DNA of 25,860 nt from a virus: positions 1 through 25,860 of the IMG/VR virus record IMGVR_UViG_3300010296_000070; one strand, given 5' to 3'. The notes beneath the pieces are model-generated. The model was not told the DNA's origin, ran no database searches, and saw only the letters and a program-made list of their open reading frames with translations. The translations under genes and the position numbers were made by a program. Positions 17,301 through 25,186 of this stretch are shown one piece after another. How positions within the stretch are numbered: the first letter of the stretch is position 1; each line of letters opens with the position of its first letter.

Positions 17301-20300
17301 CCCAAATACACTATAACTTTGATTATACAAACTATCAAGATACAAAATTTCTGAATTGTTTTCTATAGTAGTGTCAGCAGTGCTAATATATCCAGACTTT
17401 TCAAGTGAGTAATAAATCTTTTGAGGTAAATTTGAATTGTAATTAATAGTGAATTCTGCACCTGAACTTCCTGGAGTTCCAGATTTCACAGTTACAAATG
17501 AATCTGTAGATCCTATAGAAACAAAATCATTTAAAAATTCTTTATCGTAAAAAACTTTAAAATTGTATCCAGATAAGGTATTATCTGATAAATCAAATAC
17601 TAAGTTATTATTCTTTACAACTTTAATTTGTGGATTAATTAGTGATATTGTTTGATTTGAATTTCCTGTAGAAGTAATATCAATTTCTTTTAATGTATTA
17701 TTACGAGAATCAATTAGTGTTTCGCATAATTTAATTGTATTATTATCTTTTACATACACAAAATACGTAGTATTATTAACAGGAACATTTGGTGAAATAT
17801 ATGAAGTATTTTCATATATTACTTTATCTCCAGTTTTAAATTTATGATTAAAAATTGTAATTTCATTTAAAGAGGTATTGATATCAGATGTGTTTATCTT
17901 AACGGGATCAATAATTATATTTTCAATATTATCATTATATAAAACTTTTACTTTAGTTGAAGTTCCAATACCAACGGAGAGTGATGGATTTACAGTTAAA
18001 TTGATAATATCTCCATCTTTTAAACCATGATATGTTGATACTGATACAGTAGCTTTGTTTTTTGCAACTTTTGCCTTTTTCTCATCAAAAACAGTTTCAA
18101 TTAAATATTCGTCAGAATTTTCACCATTAGTTGAAAAATAAACCTCTGTTGAATCTAAAGATGTTTTAAGACCAATAGTATCTTTGGATTTATTTACTAT
18201 ATAAAGATTAGGAGGTAGATTAAAGTTTGTTCCAGTAGGTGTGCTTCTTACTTGAATATTATCATTAATTCCTCTTTCAAATTTTACTTTTTGGTTATTT
18301 TTGAATGGGTGATTTTCTAAGAAAATTGATTGTGTCGGAACACTTAAGTTTATTGCTTCTTCGCCAATATTAAACACAATATTAGTAAATTTACCTGGTA
18401 TTGTACCAAGACCTACAGATTCTTTAGGGTTAAAATAAACTTTAATATTTTTATTTGAGTCAAAATATGGAATAGATTTTTCAATATCAAAAACATAATT
18501 TTTAAATGTGACAGCAGTTCCTACTGTATGAACTGTGCCTACATTTCCTCTTTTTACTCTAAGTATATTTTTTTCAGAGTATACATTAAGTATAGAAAGA
18601 GTTTCATTTCCAATGTTTATGCTAGATCCAGAAGATACACTATTTGGAATATTTGTAACGTAAATATCAGTAGAAACTCCACTCGCAGTTATTTCTGTTG
18701 TAATAGCAACATTTGGAATTTCTTTAACTGAAATCCGAGAAATTCCATTCAATTGAGATAATACAGAAGTTGTAAATCCAGAAACACTTACATAATCCCC
18801 ACTCTTAAAAGTATTTGGTAACGGTGTGTGAACCCTAATTTTATTAGAGTTCCATACAAAAACCACATTGTCAAAAATTTCTGAAGATGTTGTTACATTA
18901 GAAATTTCTTTTCCTTTAATTGAAGATATTTTAGATTGAATTCCACCACCAAAAGTTTGATTTTCAAATTTTAATTTATCATCTACTTTGTAATTTTCAC
19001 CCGAATTTACAATATTGATTTTATCAATACTGCCTTTAGAAATAGAAGTTATTCTTACTTCTTGATTAGAGATTTCTCTAGATTCTGTTACAAAATCATA
19101 TCCAGAAAATTCCTCAGTAATTTTGTGTGGAAAAGTGTTTCTAATTAAATTATATTTTTCAAATTCAAATGTTTGATCTAAGAATTTATTTTCAGTTATT
19201 AGAATTGATCTAAATGAATTTCCAACAAAATATGGGAATTCTGGATTTCCTGTAATTGAATTTATGGTAGCATGATAAGCATAAACTCCATTTGGAAATT
19301 CTTGAGTTTTTTCAAACCTCCCATTATGTTCATCCAAATCACCGGAATTATCAAAATAATAATCTTCAACGAAAAATCCATCAACAAACTCAGAAGGTCT
19401 ATCAATAACTTTTGAAGTGTCTATACTATATCCAGAAACTAATGTCTTTGTTGTTGAATTTATATCTGTAGGATCTAGTAATCCATAAGGACCGTATATT
19501 GGATTTCCGTCATAAGCCCATCCAATAATGCCAGAATTTGAAGAAGAAATATCTCCAAAAGAATCTCTTAAACTATTTGAGTATCCATTGAACATAAAAG
19601 AAAGACCTTGGTCTTTATTTTTTAATTCATGATATAATCCAGGTCTCTTTTGTAAAGAATTTACAGTTAAAGATCTAATCTTTCCTTCATATACAGCATT
19701 AAGTCCTCTAGGTCTTATTATAATTTTACTATTAGATGAATAATTTGCTCCTTTGTTAATTATCGTGACTGAAGAAATTCTAGAATCAGAGATATTCGCT
19801 TTCAATTTAGCACCAGATCCCTTTCCGGTAGGATCAAATAATTCCAAATCAGGTTCAGAAAAATATTCAATACCCCCAAATTCAATATTAACAGATAGTA
19901 AAAATCCCGCAACAATGTTAGGTACAATGCTTGCTTCTCTTCCATTTTGTAAAGATATTTTTGGATATTTTTCAAAATTTAATGTTTTTGACCCATATCC
20001 AAGACCTTTATTATAAACATAAATTTTTTCTATAGATCCTTTGATAACTGGTGAAACTTGTATAGATTTTGTTACTGAAACTGCAGATCCTACAGGTGAT
20101 AAATTTACAGTTATTTTGACATCTGGATACTTAAACTTTTGATATCCAGATCCTGTCGATGATAATTTAACAATATTTCTTCTTTCAAAATTAGATGATA
20201 TTGTATTTCCTACACCAGCATCGCATAATTGAAAAGAATCTTTATTATTTGTTACAACATAATATCTATTTGATGTAGAAAGACCAGATATTGTAGAACC

Positions 20301-23273
20301 TCCAGAATCAATAAAGTATTCAACAATTTCTCCCGTGGAAAATCCATGATCTTTAAAGTTAATTGTATTTTTTGCAGTGGATATTCCCGAAGTTTTTACA
20401 TATAATTGTCTGTTTGTAAATGATCCTCCATCAATAACTCTAACCTCGGTAAGAGTATTTTTAAATTCTGCGGTTTTAAATTTTTGATTTCCAGTAAAAG
20501 AAGTTCCACCAAATCCTATTGGATTTGTATCATTTATCGCATCTTCAAATGTTTCATGTAATTGAATTGTTGTGCTGTTGTCTACAGACACAAAGTAAGA
20601 ACTATTATTTGTAAGAGTAGATGATCCTAAACCAATACTAATATTATTATTTCCATTATTGAAATAAATTACTTCTTGACCATTAAAGAAATTATGATTT
20701 TCTAAAAATGTTATCTGATTGGTAGATAGATCAATACCACCACCCTGTGTAGTTTTTCTTGCATCAAATAAAACATCTCTTCTTCTTTTTACTAATATTG
20801 GTTGTAATACTCCTCCTTTAGAATTTCCACCTTCAATATCAACACTTGTAATTTGTTCAATATCAAATTCTTGAGGAATTACACTAATATCTGTTATTGT
20901 TCCTGTGATAACTGGTATTGCTAAAGCTTCTTCTGATCCACCATTTATTTTTATTTTTGGTAAATTAATAACATCATAATTTTTTCCACCATTCAATACT
21001 CTAATTTCTTCAAGAGGACCATAATATATTTTATCTTCTGATTTATAATTTGAGATTTCTACACCATTTATAAGCATCCCTACAGGGAAACCTGGAATGG
21101 TATTTGTAGATTTGCCGTTTTCTATATTTGATGGGATTGGGAATTTTCTAAGAATCTTTGATCCAGATAATTTTTTATTACTTTGGGAAGATAATGTGAA
21201 TATATGAGAACCTGAGATTTCTTCTGTATTGGATTCTGGATAATTATCTGAGTAAAACTTGACAGCAAATTTATCATCGTCTATTGTGCTTATAGATTCA
21301 AATAATTTTATAGAATTGTTGTTAATTACTTTTACATAGTATTCATCATTATTTAAATTGAATAACCTTTTATCTGAAAATTCATAAAATACTTTATCAC
21401 CAGTTATAAATTGGACTTCATCTTCAAAAGATATTGTAGAAAATGCATCCGTGTCTAAATCTCTATCTGCTATAAATCCCGAGTTAAAAGAAATAAAATT
21501 TTCAATCAGTTTAGGGTTTAAGTTATACAAAAAATCTGTTGATATTCCAGTGGATCTACTTGAAGGTAAAGAATTAGATGCAACATATGCAAATTTTTCA
21601 TCTTCAATATATAAATTTTGAATGTCAGTTATTTCAGAATCATTTCCATTTAAAAAATTGATAGTATTACTATATCCCTTATTGACTTTTCTTCTTAACT
21701 TATAAAGTCCATTTTCAGAAAAAGTGCTTCCTGACAAAAATATTTGGTTTGACCCCACAGAAATGTTTTGACTAACAAAAGGAATGTCAGAAGTTGAAGT
21801 TGGATATACAACTATATTTGTACCTCTATCTACAATTTCTACTAAATCATTTTTCTTTAATTGTGATTTATCAACAGAATTTTTTAGAATTACATTAGAT
21901 CCTGATATAGATTCAATGTCAATTGAAGGACTTGTATTATAAATCCAAGAGTTTGCGAAAATTTGTTTATAACTTTTATTGTTCTCTGGATTTGTAATAT
22001 TATCACCAATACTTTGTACTGATACTTTTTGATTCTCAGATATAGTAATATTATCAGAACCTTGATTAAATTTAGAAATGACTCCAGTCAATCTAAAATC
22101 GATTCTTTTTGAAGGATCTCCATTTTCAAAGGCAAAATAAGTATTATCAGAATAAATGTTATCTGTGGAGTAAATTTTAGTTTCTACACCAGAACATCCA
22201 AAAAACTGATTAATACTTTTATTAGTGTAGGTTATTTTATTAGATCCCGAATAAATAGTTCCAGATTCAGGAAACCCAATAGTAGAATCTACACTAATTA
22301 TAGAATCACCTACATTTACATCTTCTAATGATTTTGTATTTTGAGTTATATCAAAAGTTTCTTCTGCTGCAATTCCATCATTTGATCCAACAAAGAGAGA
22401 TGCCCTATAATATAATTTTTGACCTCTAGTAAAAGGACTTATTGTAGAAATTGCGGCAGAAATAAAAGAATTTTTATTTTTAAATAGTGATTGGCCTTTT
22501 ACATTTAATGGATTTCCATCAGAAATAAGTTCTAAAATTGCAACGTCAGATCTAACATAATTTGCATTAGAAGATTTTAACAAGTATTCTTCTAAATTAA
22601 TAATAGATGGAGTTTGCCCAAAAAGCACATTAAATAAAATTCTAAAAGATTCGTCAGTTCCTTTTGATGAATAAAGAGATTTTATTTCTTTAATGAAATT
22701 ACCTACATCAATTCTATCATCAAACTTTCTACCTTCAAATCCAGGAGCAAAGGTGAACTTAAACTTTTTAAAAAATTCTTTTAAAAATAGAGAACTTAAA
22801 TTCGTTATTTTAGAATCTTTAATATGTGATAATTTTTTAGATTGTTCAAATACTAATTCTTCTACTTTCAAATCGTTGTGGTAATCTGTTATTCCACTAA
22901 AACCACGTATACATCCAGTAAATCTATTGGTCGTAATTCCAGTATACGTAATAATTTCATCATCAATTTTGAGGAGTCCATACTTCGTTGGGAATCCTTT
23001 AGTGCTTGATACAATAATAGTATCATCATCTTCTCCAATAGAAGCTTCTAAAGTTGTATTATCAACAATAACTTCTGGTTTTAAATTGTCTAATTTTAAA
23101 TATTGATCTAAATTTTCCGCAATATCTACAGTTCCACCTTGGTATTCTTGAGATATGTAATACTGTTTTAGAAAATCAACTGTTTTTGGACTTTCATCCA
23201 AAATAAATTCTGGAAGTTGATTTGAAATTATATTTTGAATCTTTACTCTAGATTCAAATCCAGTATGTATCAT
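11340..23273 (-). CDS. Giant modular baseplate wedge protein in the gene 7 slot
   Basis: The 3977 codons are uninterrupted; T4 gp7 is 1032 residues. The N-terminus is conserved in marine T4-like phages: LPEFILDESPKTVDFLKQYY (residues ~20-39), AENLDQYLKLDNL, and FIKEIKSLYSSKGTDESFR (~193-211), probably the wedge-anchoring part. A mosaic follows: IDDEIITY-type modules, at least five H.F..G..V.Y units, G..Y strand repeats, a YHYH-type domain near 1215-1353, a YYQNLSYAIKSQVTW module near 2390, and NGVPIFARTFNPGN near 2920. A Gly-Ile-Gly-Thr-rich region and a conserved tail (GRFSWGRL...STFPSIIRRGVGLR) end it. No signal peptide, membrane span or peptidase motif was seen. It starts one base after gene 6's stop with a weak AGAGAG Shine-Dalgarno. 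In T4, gp7 bridges the (gp6)2 dimer and outer wedge proteins; assigning that role is synteny-based, as I see no clear similarity to T4 gp7. Confidence 0.75.
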   Translation of the reverse strand: MIHTGFESRVKIQNIISNQLPEFILDESPKTVDFLKQYYISQEYQGGTVDIAENLDQYLKLDNLKPEVIVDNTTLEASIGEDDDTIIVSSTKGFPTKYGLLKIDDEIITYTGITTNRFTGCIRGFSGITDYHNDLKVEELVFEQSKKLSHIKDSKITNLSSLFLKEFFKKFKFTFAPGFEGRKFDDRIDVGNFIKEIKSLYSSKGTDESFRILFNVLFGQTPSIINLEEYLLKSSNANYVRSDVAILELISDGNPLNVKGQSLFKNKNSFISAAISTISPFTRGQKLYYRASLFVGSNDGIAAEETFDITQNTKSLEDVNVGDSIISVDSTIGFPESGTIYSGSNKITYTNKSINQFFGCSGVETKIYSTDNIYSDNTYFAFENGDPSKRIDFRLTGVISKFNQGSDNITISENQKVSVQSIGDNITNPENNKSYKQIFANSWIYNTSPSIDIESISGSNVILKNSVDKSQLKKNDLVEIVDRGTNIVVYPTSTSDIPFVSQNISVGSNQIFLSGSTFSENGLYKLRRKVNKGYSNTINFLNGNDSEITDIQNLYIEDEKFAYVASNSLPSSRSTGISTDFLYNLNPKLIENFISFNSGFIADRDLDTDAFSTISFEDEVQFITGDKVFYEFSDKRLFNLNNDEYYVKVINNNSIKLFESISTIDDDKFAVKFYSDNYPESNTEEISGSHIFTLSSQSNKKLSGSKILRKFPIPSNIENGKSTNTIPGFPVGMLINGVEISNYKSEDKIYYGPLEEIRVLNGGKNYDVINLPKIKINGGSEEALAIPVITGTITDISVIPQEFDIEQITSVDIEGGNSKGGVLQPILVKRRRDVLFDARKTTQGGGIDLSTNQITFLENHNFFNGQEVIYFNNGNNNISIGLGSSTLTNNSSYFVSVDNSTTIQLHETFEDAINDTNPIGFGGTSFTGNQKFKTAEFKNTLTEVRVIDGGSFTNRQLYVKTSGISTAKNTINFKDHGFSTGEIVEYFIDSGGSTISGLSTSNRYYVVTNNKDSFQLCDAGVGNTISSNFERRNIVKLSSTGSGYQKFKYPDVKITVNLSPVGSAVSVTKSIQVSPVIKGSIEKIYVYNKGLGYGSKTLNFEKYPKISLQNGREASIVPNIVAGFLLSVNIEFGGIEYFSEPDLELFDPTGKGSGAKLKANISDSRISSVTIINKGANYSSNSKIIIRPRGLNAVYEGKIRSLTVNSLQKRPGLYHELKNKDQGLSFMFNGYSNSLRDSFGDISSSNSGIIGWAYDGNPIYGPYGLLDPTDINSTTKTLVSGYSIDTSKVIDRPSEFVDGFFVEDYYFDNSGDLDEHNGRFEKTQEFPNGVYAYHATINSITGNPEFPYFVGNSFRSILITENKFLDQTFEFEKYNLIRNTFPHKITEEFSGYDFVTESREISNQEVRITSISKGSIDKINIVNSGENYKVDDKLKFENQTFGGGIQSKISSIKGKEISNVTTSSEIFDNVVFVWNSNKIRVHTPLPNTFKSGDYVSVSGFTTSVLSQLNGISRISVKEIPNVAITTEITASGVSTDIYVTNIPNSVSSGSSINIGNETLSILNVYSEKNILRVKRGNVGTVHTVGTAVTFKNYVFDIEKSIPYFDSNKNIKVYFNPKESVGLGTIPGKFTNIVFNIGEEAINLSVPTQSIFLENHPFKNNQKVKFERGINDNIQVRSTPTGTNFNLPPNLYIVNKSKDTIGLKTSLDSTEVYFSTNGENSDEYLIETVFDEKKAKVAKNKATVSVSTYHGLKDGDIINLTVNPSLSVGIGTSTKVKVLYNDNIENIIIDPVKINTSDINTSLNEITIFNHKFKTGDKVIYENTSYISPNVPVNNTTYFVYVKDNNTIKLCETLIDSRNNTLKEIDITSTGNSNQTISLINPQIKVVKNNNLVFDLSDNTLSGYNFKVFYDKEFLNDFVSIGSTDSFVTVKSGTPGSSGAEFTINYNSNLPQKIYYSLEKSGYISTADTTIENNSEILYLDSLYNQSYSVFGIGSTESTSFDINLRNTPERLSYTSSECDKLDYTTTSKNAKGPANLIKILSKGSNYNKLPIFKGTDSKEGNGLSILTQSSSIGNVLKSKIIDTKFEYSSDKTLKPVALISPIVSLIASNTVGFVSVTNGGSNFINAPDLVLINKDDRKEVSNGLLRAVISGSSISKIDVEVPAKGVSDFGAEVFAVNNTNGVSIQKVNYDVNTETFSCTITTPFGGFGEKPFAINDEVFIEGIQKQGSSGDGFNSEDYGYKFFTVTNYGLAADPSGADVVTIKSLSSNPGVAKTIQDSSGTIVNKKNYPTFLVEVSPSNFEIGENILLNGEESNLEVFEYESSNIIKIFGNDPIKSNDKITGKVSGNVAIVKDIEFFNGNYTVSATNRVDEGWYNRSGFLNEDYQVLPDNDYYQNLSYAIKSQVTWNDQKTAINDIVHTAGTKNFAHTELIGDSNAGITTTSNNTTIVVDILNENRVDTINDFDLVQDVDVFNERSRFIKLKTRKLSDFTEAISNNVLKIDDISEDFSDSEFDPDLFVSIDDEKVSDSSIYQNFLIKVTSEESKNQIQFTDMTILSDPANNNFTVIEKESITNLELGTLHSIDDQYGDFSIETDLFGDTFIRFTPTDPFNVDYDIKFIKKSFTNDIGISTESIGFVDLISFNNTVSVGETINVVGFDTSSLSSIFVTANIIDGTNNISNLVELYVTHDGENTNIAEYFVDTAENFNSDSFLGIGSFVANINAGRFTLDFENNSSNNLTLKSRIVGFGTTGRGEEKYRYLAESQPATTEKTVIYRSDFEETNAGSAKTILSLNKFNFDAVKSYIEVGIGSDKSLHQVLLIQDQNNIFIQQSPYITEDNYLTGIGTFGGKYLGSTNFDLVFYPEENQNISIVAFSQCFYTEVDFINQPKPLKYGSALDEHKVAAYNSINGDRFNTKSFTLTRNGVPIFARTFNPGNTNQLDASTGKFTIPGNYFNENEELIYTAKSTFSGIAATEVTYKNGTSEDLLPSSVFVINKNEDDGTFQISTTRAGTAVTFTDLGSGNAHQFEMFKSNEKVLITISDLVQYPLVSTLVTKTLEGNGGSVSAASSFISLSGISTINPLDLLKVDDEFMLVNNVGFATNISGPISGLGTVNLVNVERGSVGSAATIHSDLSPVTIFQGTFNISDGKIHFTEPPRGNAILTRNESNLEYESAEFSGRVYLRADYSTNIIFDNIGSTFTGIDRTYTLTVGGGNTIGIGTSGGNGFVILNGIYQSPVTDNNPTGNYEILEDSVSGITSISFTGIRSDLGDPNSIFISESDVNQNQLPRGGIIVSLGSSGGLGYAPLAGASVTAIVGAGGSIVSVGIGTTDFNGSGYNDSIVSIGVSIFEEGHIGDVASINAIVGAGGSLSFVVGSGGTGYTNPQVFVSEPSYENLSVIGVSRVGLGTTTDTGIGFKVSVDVGASSTTGIGSTYFEVKNFKILNNGYAFKKGDVFTPVGLVTDSRLSSPITQFELTVLETYSDNFAVFQFGEFDYIDSVKNYQDGNRRRFPLFYQGDLISFESGTDQIPTSDLQNLLLIVVNGIIQDPGFAYTFEGGTSFLFTEPPKVEDNIDIYFYRGTRGVDDNLVTNIIPSLEVGDTVQVYKNNSIPRTETQNKRIVFDLSRSDLFETNPYVDQGINEIDFKPMSWTKQKTDRVINGQQVFKTRKSILSQVYPVTKIIKDVSINDNFIFVDNVDFFGFDDNDGAPYQFKSLIAEDINFESADITPTIGTGGTISAITITNPGSGYIPSSTVDIKFMNPIRVKTGIGTTASATGTISIGGTLSSVTITNPGFGYTIAPHAIVETINPITENTGIIQNIKGFNGDIVGIGTTTSSGQLALKFNIKRDNNQNITDLAPGYAILIHKTNVGSGVTTVDGNDNSIIGIGTSFLDNIYYINEIVTSGPTGVITCTVDSGTNIVGITTTSGYLGRFSWGRLENIVRASSPISIGVTGKTIDVGLSTFPSIIRRGVGLRQTGAII
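11600..13650 (-). repeat. Gly-Ile-Gly-Thr-rich repetitive C-terminal region
   Basis: The encoded protein repeats short strands ending in (V/I)G(I/L)GTT or close variants: IGIGTSGG, VGIGTTDF, VGLGTTTDTGIG, TGIGSTYF, TGIGTTAS, VGIGTTTS and IGIGTSF. They alternate with SGY turns (GSGYND, GTGYTN, GSGYIP, GFGYTI). Two tandem units, ISAITITNPGSGY and LSSVTITNPGFGY (about 11850-12090), are close copies. The regular Gly-rich strands suggest a stacked beta structure, which is inference. Confidence 0.55.
17699..21440 (-). repeat. Five dispersed copies of an 'H.F..G..V.Y' module
   Basis: Five related units of about 55-66 residues occur at about 21262-21440, 20524-20722, 20197-20367, 18134-18331 and 17699-17864. 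Each has an opening strand, then (D/E/N)H.F..G(D/E/Q).V.Y or a variant, a loop of 10-20 residues, a Y(Y/F)V strand, and a closing D..(S/T)I.L motif. The clearest are LENHNFFNGQEVIYF, KDHGFSTGEIVEYF and FNHKFKTGDKVIY. A sixth, diverged unit may lie at about 14200-14440 (NYFNENEELIY...GTFQIST). The copies are separated by other modules, so this is a dispersed, not tandem, repeat family. Confidence 0.6.
19215..19640 (-). other. YHYH-type domain inside the giant wedge protein
   Basis: The encoded residues (about 1215-1353) contain GWAYDGNPIYGPYG, then YYFDNSGDLDEHNGRFEKT, EFPNGVYAYHATI and NPEFPYFVGNSF in that order. This matches the pattern I know for YHYH domain proteins, which occur in secreted bacterial proteins and as inserts in marine phage structural proteins. 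The biochemical role of the domain is unknown to me. The flanks are beta repeats, so it looks like a discrete insert. Confidence 0.7.
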
Positions 23274-23274
23274 A

Positions 23275-25185
23275 TTACTCTCTGATTAATTTTCCGTTTG
23301 AATAACTTGATGTATAGAAATTTTTTCTAAAAATTGTTCCTGATATTTCTTCACCTGAAGAAATAACATCTTTCAACATATTTATTTCACTATTAGAAAT
23401 GTCTAATTTCAAGAAAATATCACGTAACCCCACGACATCATTAGATTCTGGTATGGCTTGAACTTCTATAACATTATTTGATTTTTCTGTGGAAGTAATA
23501 TTTATAGTTCCAATATTAATTTCACCCTTAATATAATCTACTGTTCCTGCAGATTTAGAAATAACTCTAATTGTCCCATTCGATAAATTTTTCACAACAG
23601 AAATTAATCCAGTTTTTCTATCTGGATTTGGAACATCAGTAAAATAAACAGTACCACTTTCACCGGCAACTGTAAATCCTGTTGATTTAATATTAAATCC
23701 ACCATCATTTACATGAAATTGATTACCAAAACAAAGTTCATATTGAGTAAATTGATTTAGAAGAGCATTTAAATTTCTTCTTATCTTTACTCTAGTAATG
23801 TTTGATGTAATAGCAGTATCAGTATCATCGATTGCTCTTAAAACTTTACTGTACTTAAATCTTCCCCCAAATTTATTTAAATCTAAAGAATTTGCATAAC
23901 TGTTGAGAGTATTTGATATTTTAGTTTTAAGTGTCTGTGGAGTGGATATTTTTGAGTCATCATAATAAACAAAAGAATCTAATTCCACATACAAAACCTT
24001 TAAGTCAATAATATTTTGTTTAATTCCAGAAACAGAATAATTCTTAAGTTCTGAAAGTATTAGTGACTTATTAAACTCACTAATTAACTGACCATTTTTT
24101 GGTTTGATTGATATTTGAACTGTACCAAATTCTGGTGGATCCAATTCTTCTCCACCAACAATAGAAACAGATTCTGTATCTGGATAGATTTCTTTAATAA
24201 TAGCTTCATAATCTTGCCCAGTTACTGCTCTATTTTGTGCAGAGTATATCTTTGGAGCAAAATACTTAATTGAATCTATCTTTTCAATTCCAGAACCATT
24301 CTGTGCTTTAGACACTGTATTTACAGTAAATGGTTGTGGTAAAACTGGATTTTGATTACTATCAACTATTCTACCTGCAAATGAGAAAAATGATGCACCA
24401 TTTCCTTCTTCACCATCAGTTACCAAATAGTTAACTGTGATAACATCTGCATTTTGTAATTTTTTTCCAATCAACCCATCACCAAATAATAATTCATATT
24501 TTTCATCTTGTATCTCTTGAATTAAAAATATAGTGGATTCACCAGTTACATTAATAATATTATCAACCAATCTATATTCCACTCCATCAACATAAACTTT
24601 TATTGATGCAGTGTCAATAAAAGAATTATCTAAAATAAATCTCTGATCTAATGACCCATCATAGGTAAACTGTTTTGTTAAAAATGTTCCCTGAAAAACT
24701 TCTATATTATCAAAATCTGCTCTTACTGCATTAACAATATTACCGTTTTCACCAACAAAACTTGCATCTTCAGTTTGAACTGTAATGTCTTCTACAATTG
24801 AAAATAAATATGATGAATTTTCAATGATACCATTACATACCAAACCTTTTTGTAAAGATAATTTTGATGTATCTGTTCCCTCTACTGTAACTGAAAAAGA
24901 TACTACGGATTTTGCAGAATTTCTAGATCTTGGAACATATCCAATATTTCTTGCTAAAGAAACGACATTCTCCCTAAGAGTTGCAGAGTCTAAAAAAGAC
25001 TCATTTACAATCATGTTAGAGTTAAATGCCGTTATATAAGTATTATATGCTAAAGTATCAATCAAAACTGAAAAGTTGGAACCTTCAAAATCAAATCCCG
25101 TGAAATTCGAATTAGCACGAAGATAATCTTTGATAGAATCTTTTATTTGATCAAAGTCTAGATTTGTGAATTTTGTAAAAGGCAT
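23275..25185 (-). CDS. 6: Baseplate wedge protein gp6 (baseplate J-like)
   Basis: The 636-residue protein is close to T4 gp6 (660). It starts MPFTKFTNLDFDQIKDSIKD, followed by the helical LIDTLAYNTYITAFNSN and SATLRENVVSLARNIGYVP (residues ~47-105), the signature of gp6/baseplate-J-like proteins. The middle, YFAPKIYSAQNRAVTGQDYE and a PDTESVSIVGGEE segment (about residues 308-345), is the conserved J-like core. In T4, two gp6 copies per wedge form the ring that holds the baseplate together, contacting gp7, gp25 and gp53, and rearrange on contraction. The start lies one base after the gene 25 stop and the stop lies one base before the giant gene, so the three are probably co-translated from the promoter at 25611-25618. 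The C-terminal 120 residues are beta-rich and less familiar. Confidence 0.9.
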   Translation of the reverse strand: MPFTKFTNLDFDQIKDSIKDYLRANSNFTGFDFEGSNFSVLIDTLAYNTYITAFNSNMIVNESFLDSATLRENVVSLARNIGYVPRSRNSAKSVVSFSVTVEGTDTSKLSLQKGLVCNGIIENSSYLFSIVEDITVQTEDASFVGENGNIVNAVRADFDNIEVFQGTFLTKQFTYDGSLDQRFILDNSFIDTASIKVYVDGVEYRLVDNIINVTGESTIFLIQEIQDEKYELLFGDGLIGKKLQNADVITVNYLVTDGEEGNGASFFSFAGRIVDSNQNPVLPQPFTVNTVSKAQNGSGIEKIDSIKYFAPKIYSAQNRAVTGQDYEAIIKEIYPDTESVSIVGGEELDPPEFGTVQISIKPKNGQLISEFNKSLILSELKNYSVSGIKQNIIDLKVLYVELDSFVYYDDSKISTPQTLKTKISNTLNSYANSLDLNKFGGRFKYSKVLRAIDDTDTAITSNITRVKIRRNLNALLNQFTQYELCFGNQFHVNDGGFNIKSTGFTVAGESGTVYFTDVPNPDRKTGLISVVKNLSNGTIRVISKSAGTVDYIKGEINIGTINITSTEKSNNVIEVQAIPESNDVVGLRDIFLKLDISNSEINMLKDVISSGEEISGTIFRKNFYTSSYSNGKLIRE

Positions 25186-25186
25186 T

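Noticed and set aside
11340-23273. Possibility that the giant gene is several genes joined by sequencing error, or an NRPS/adhesin-type bacterial gene
   Set aside because: The frame is open throughout, conserved phage motifs occur at both ends and in between, and it is tightly coupled to gene 6. No carrier, condensation, signal or cell-wall anchor motifs were seen.
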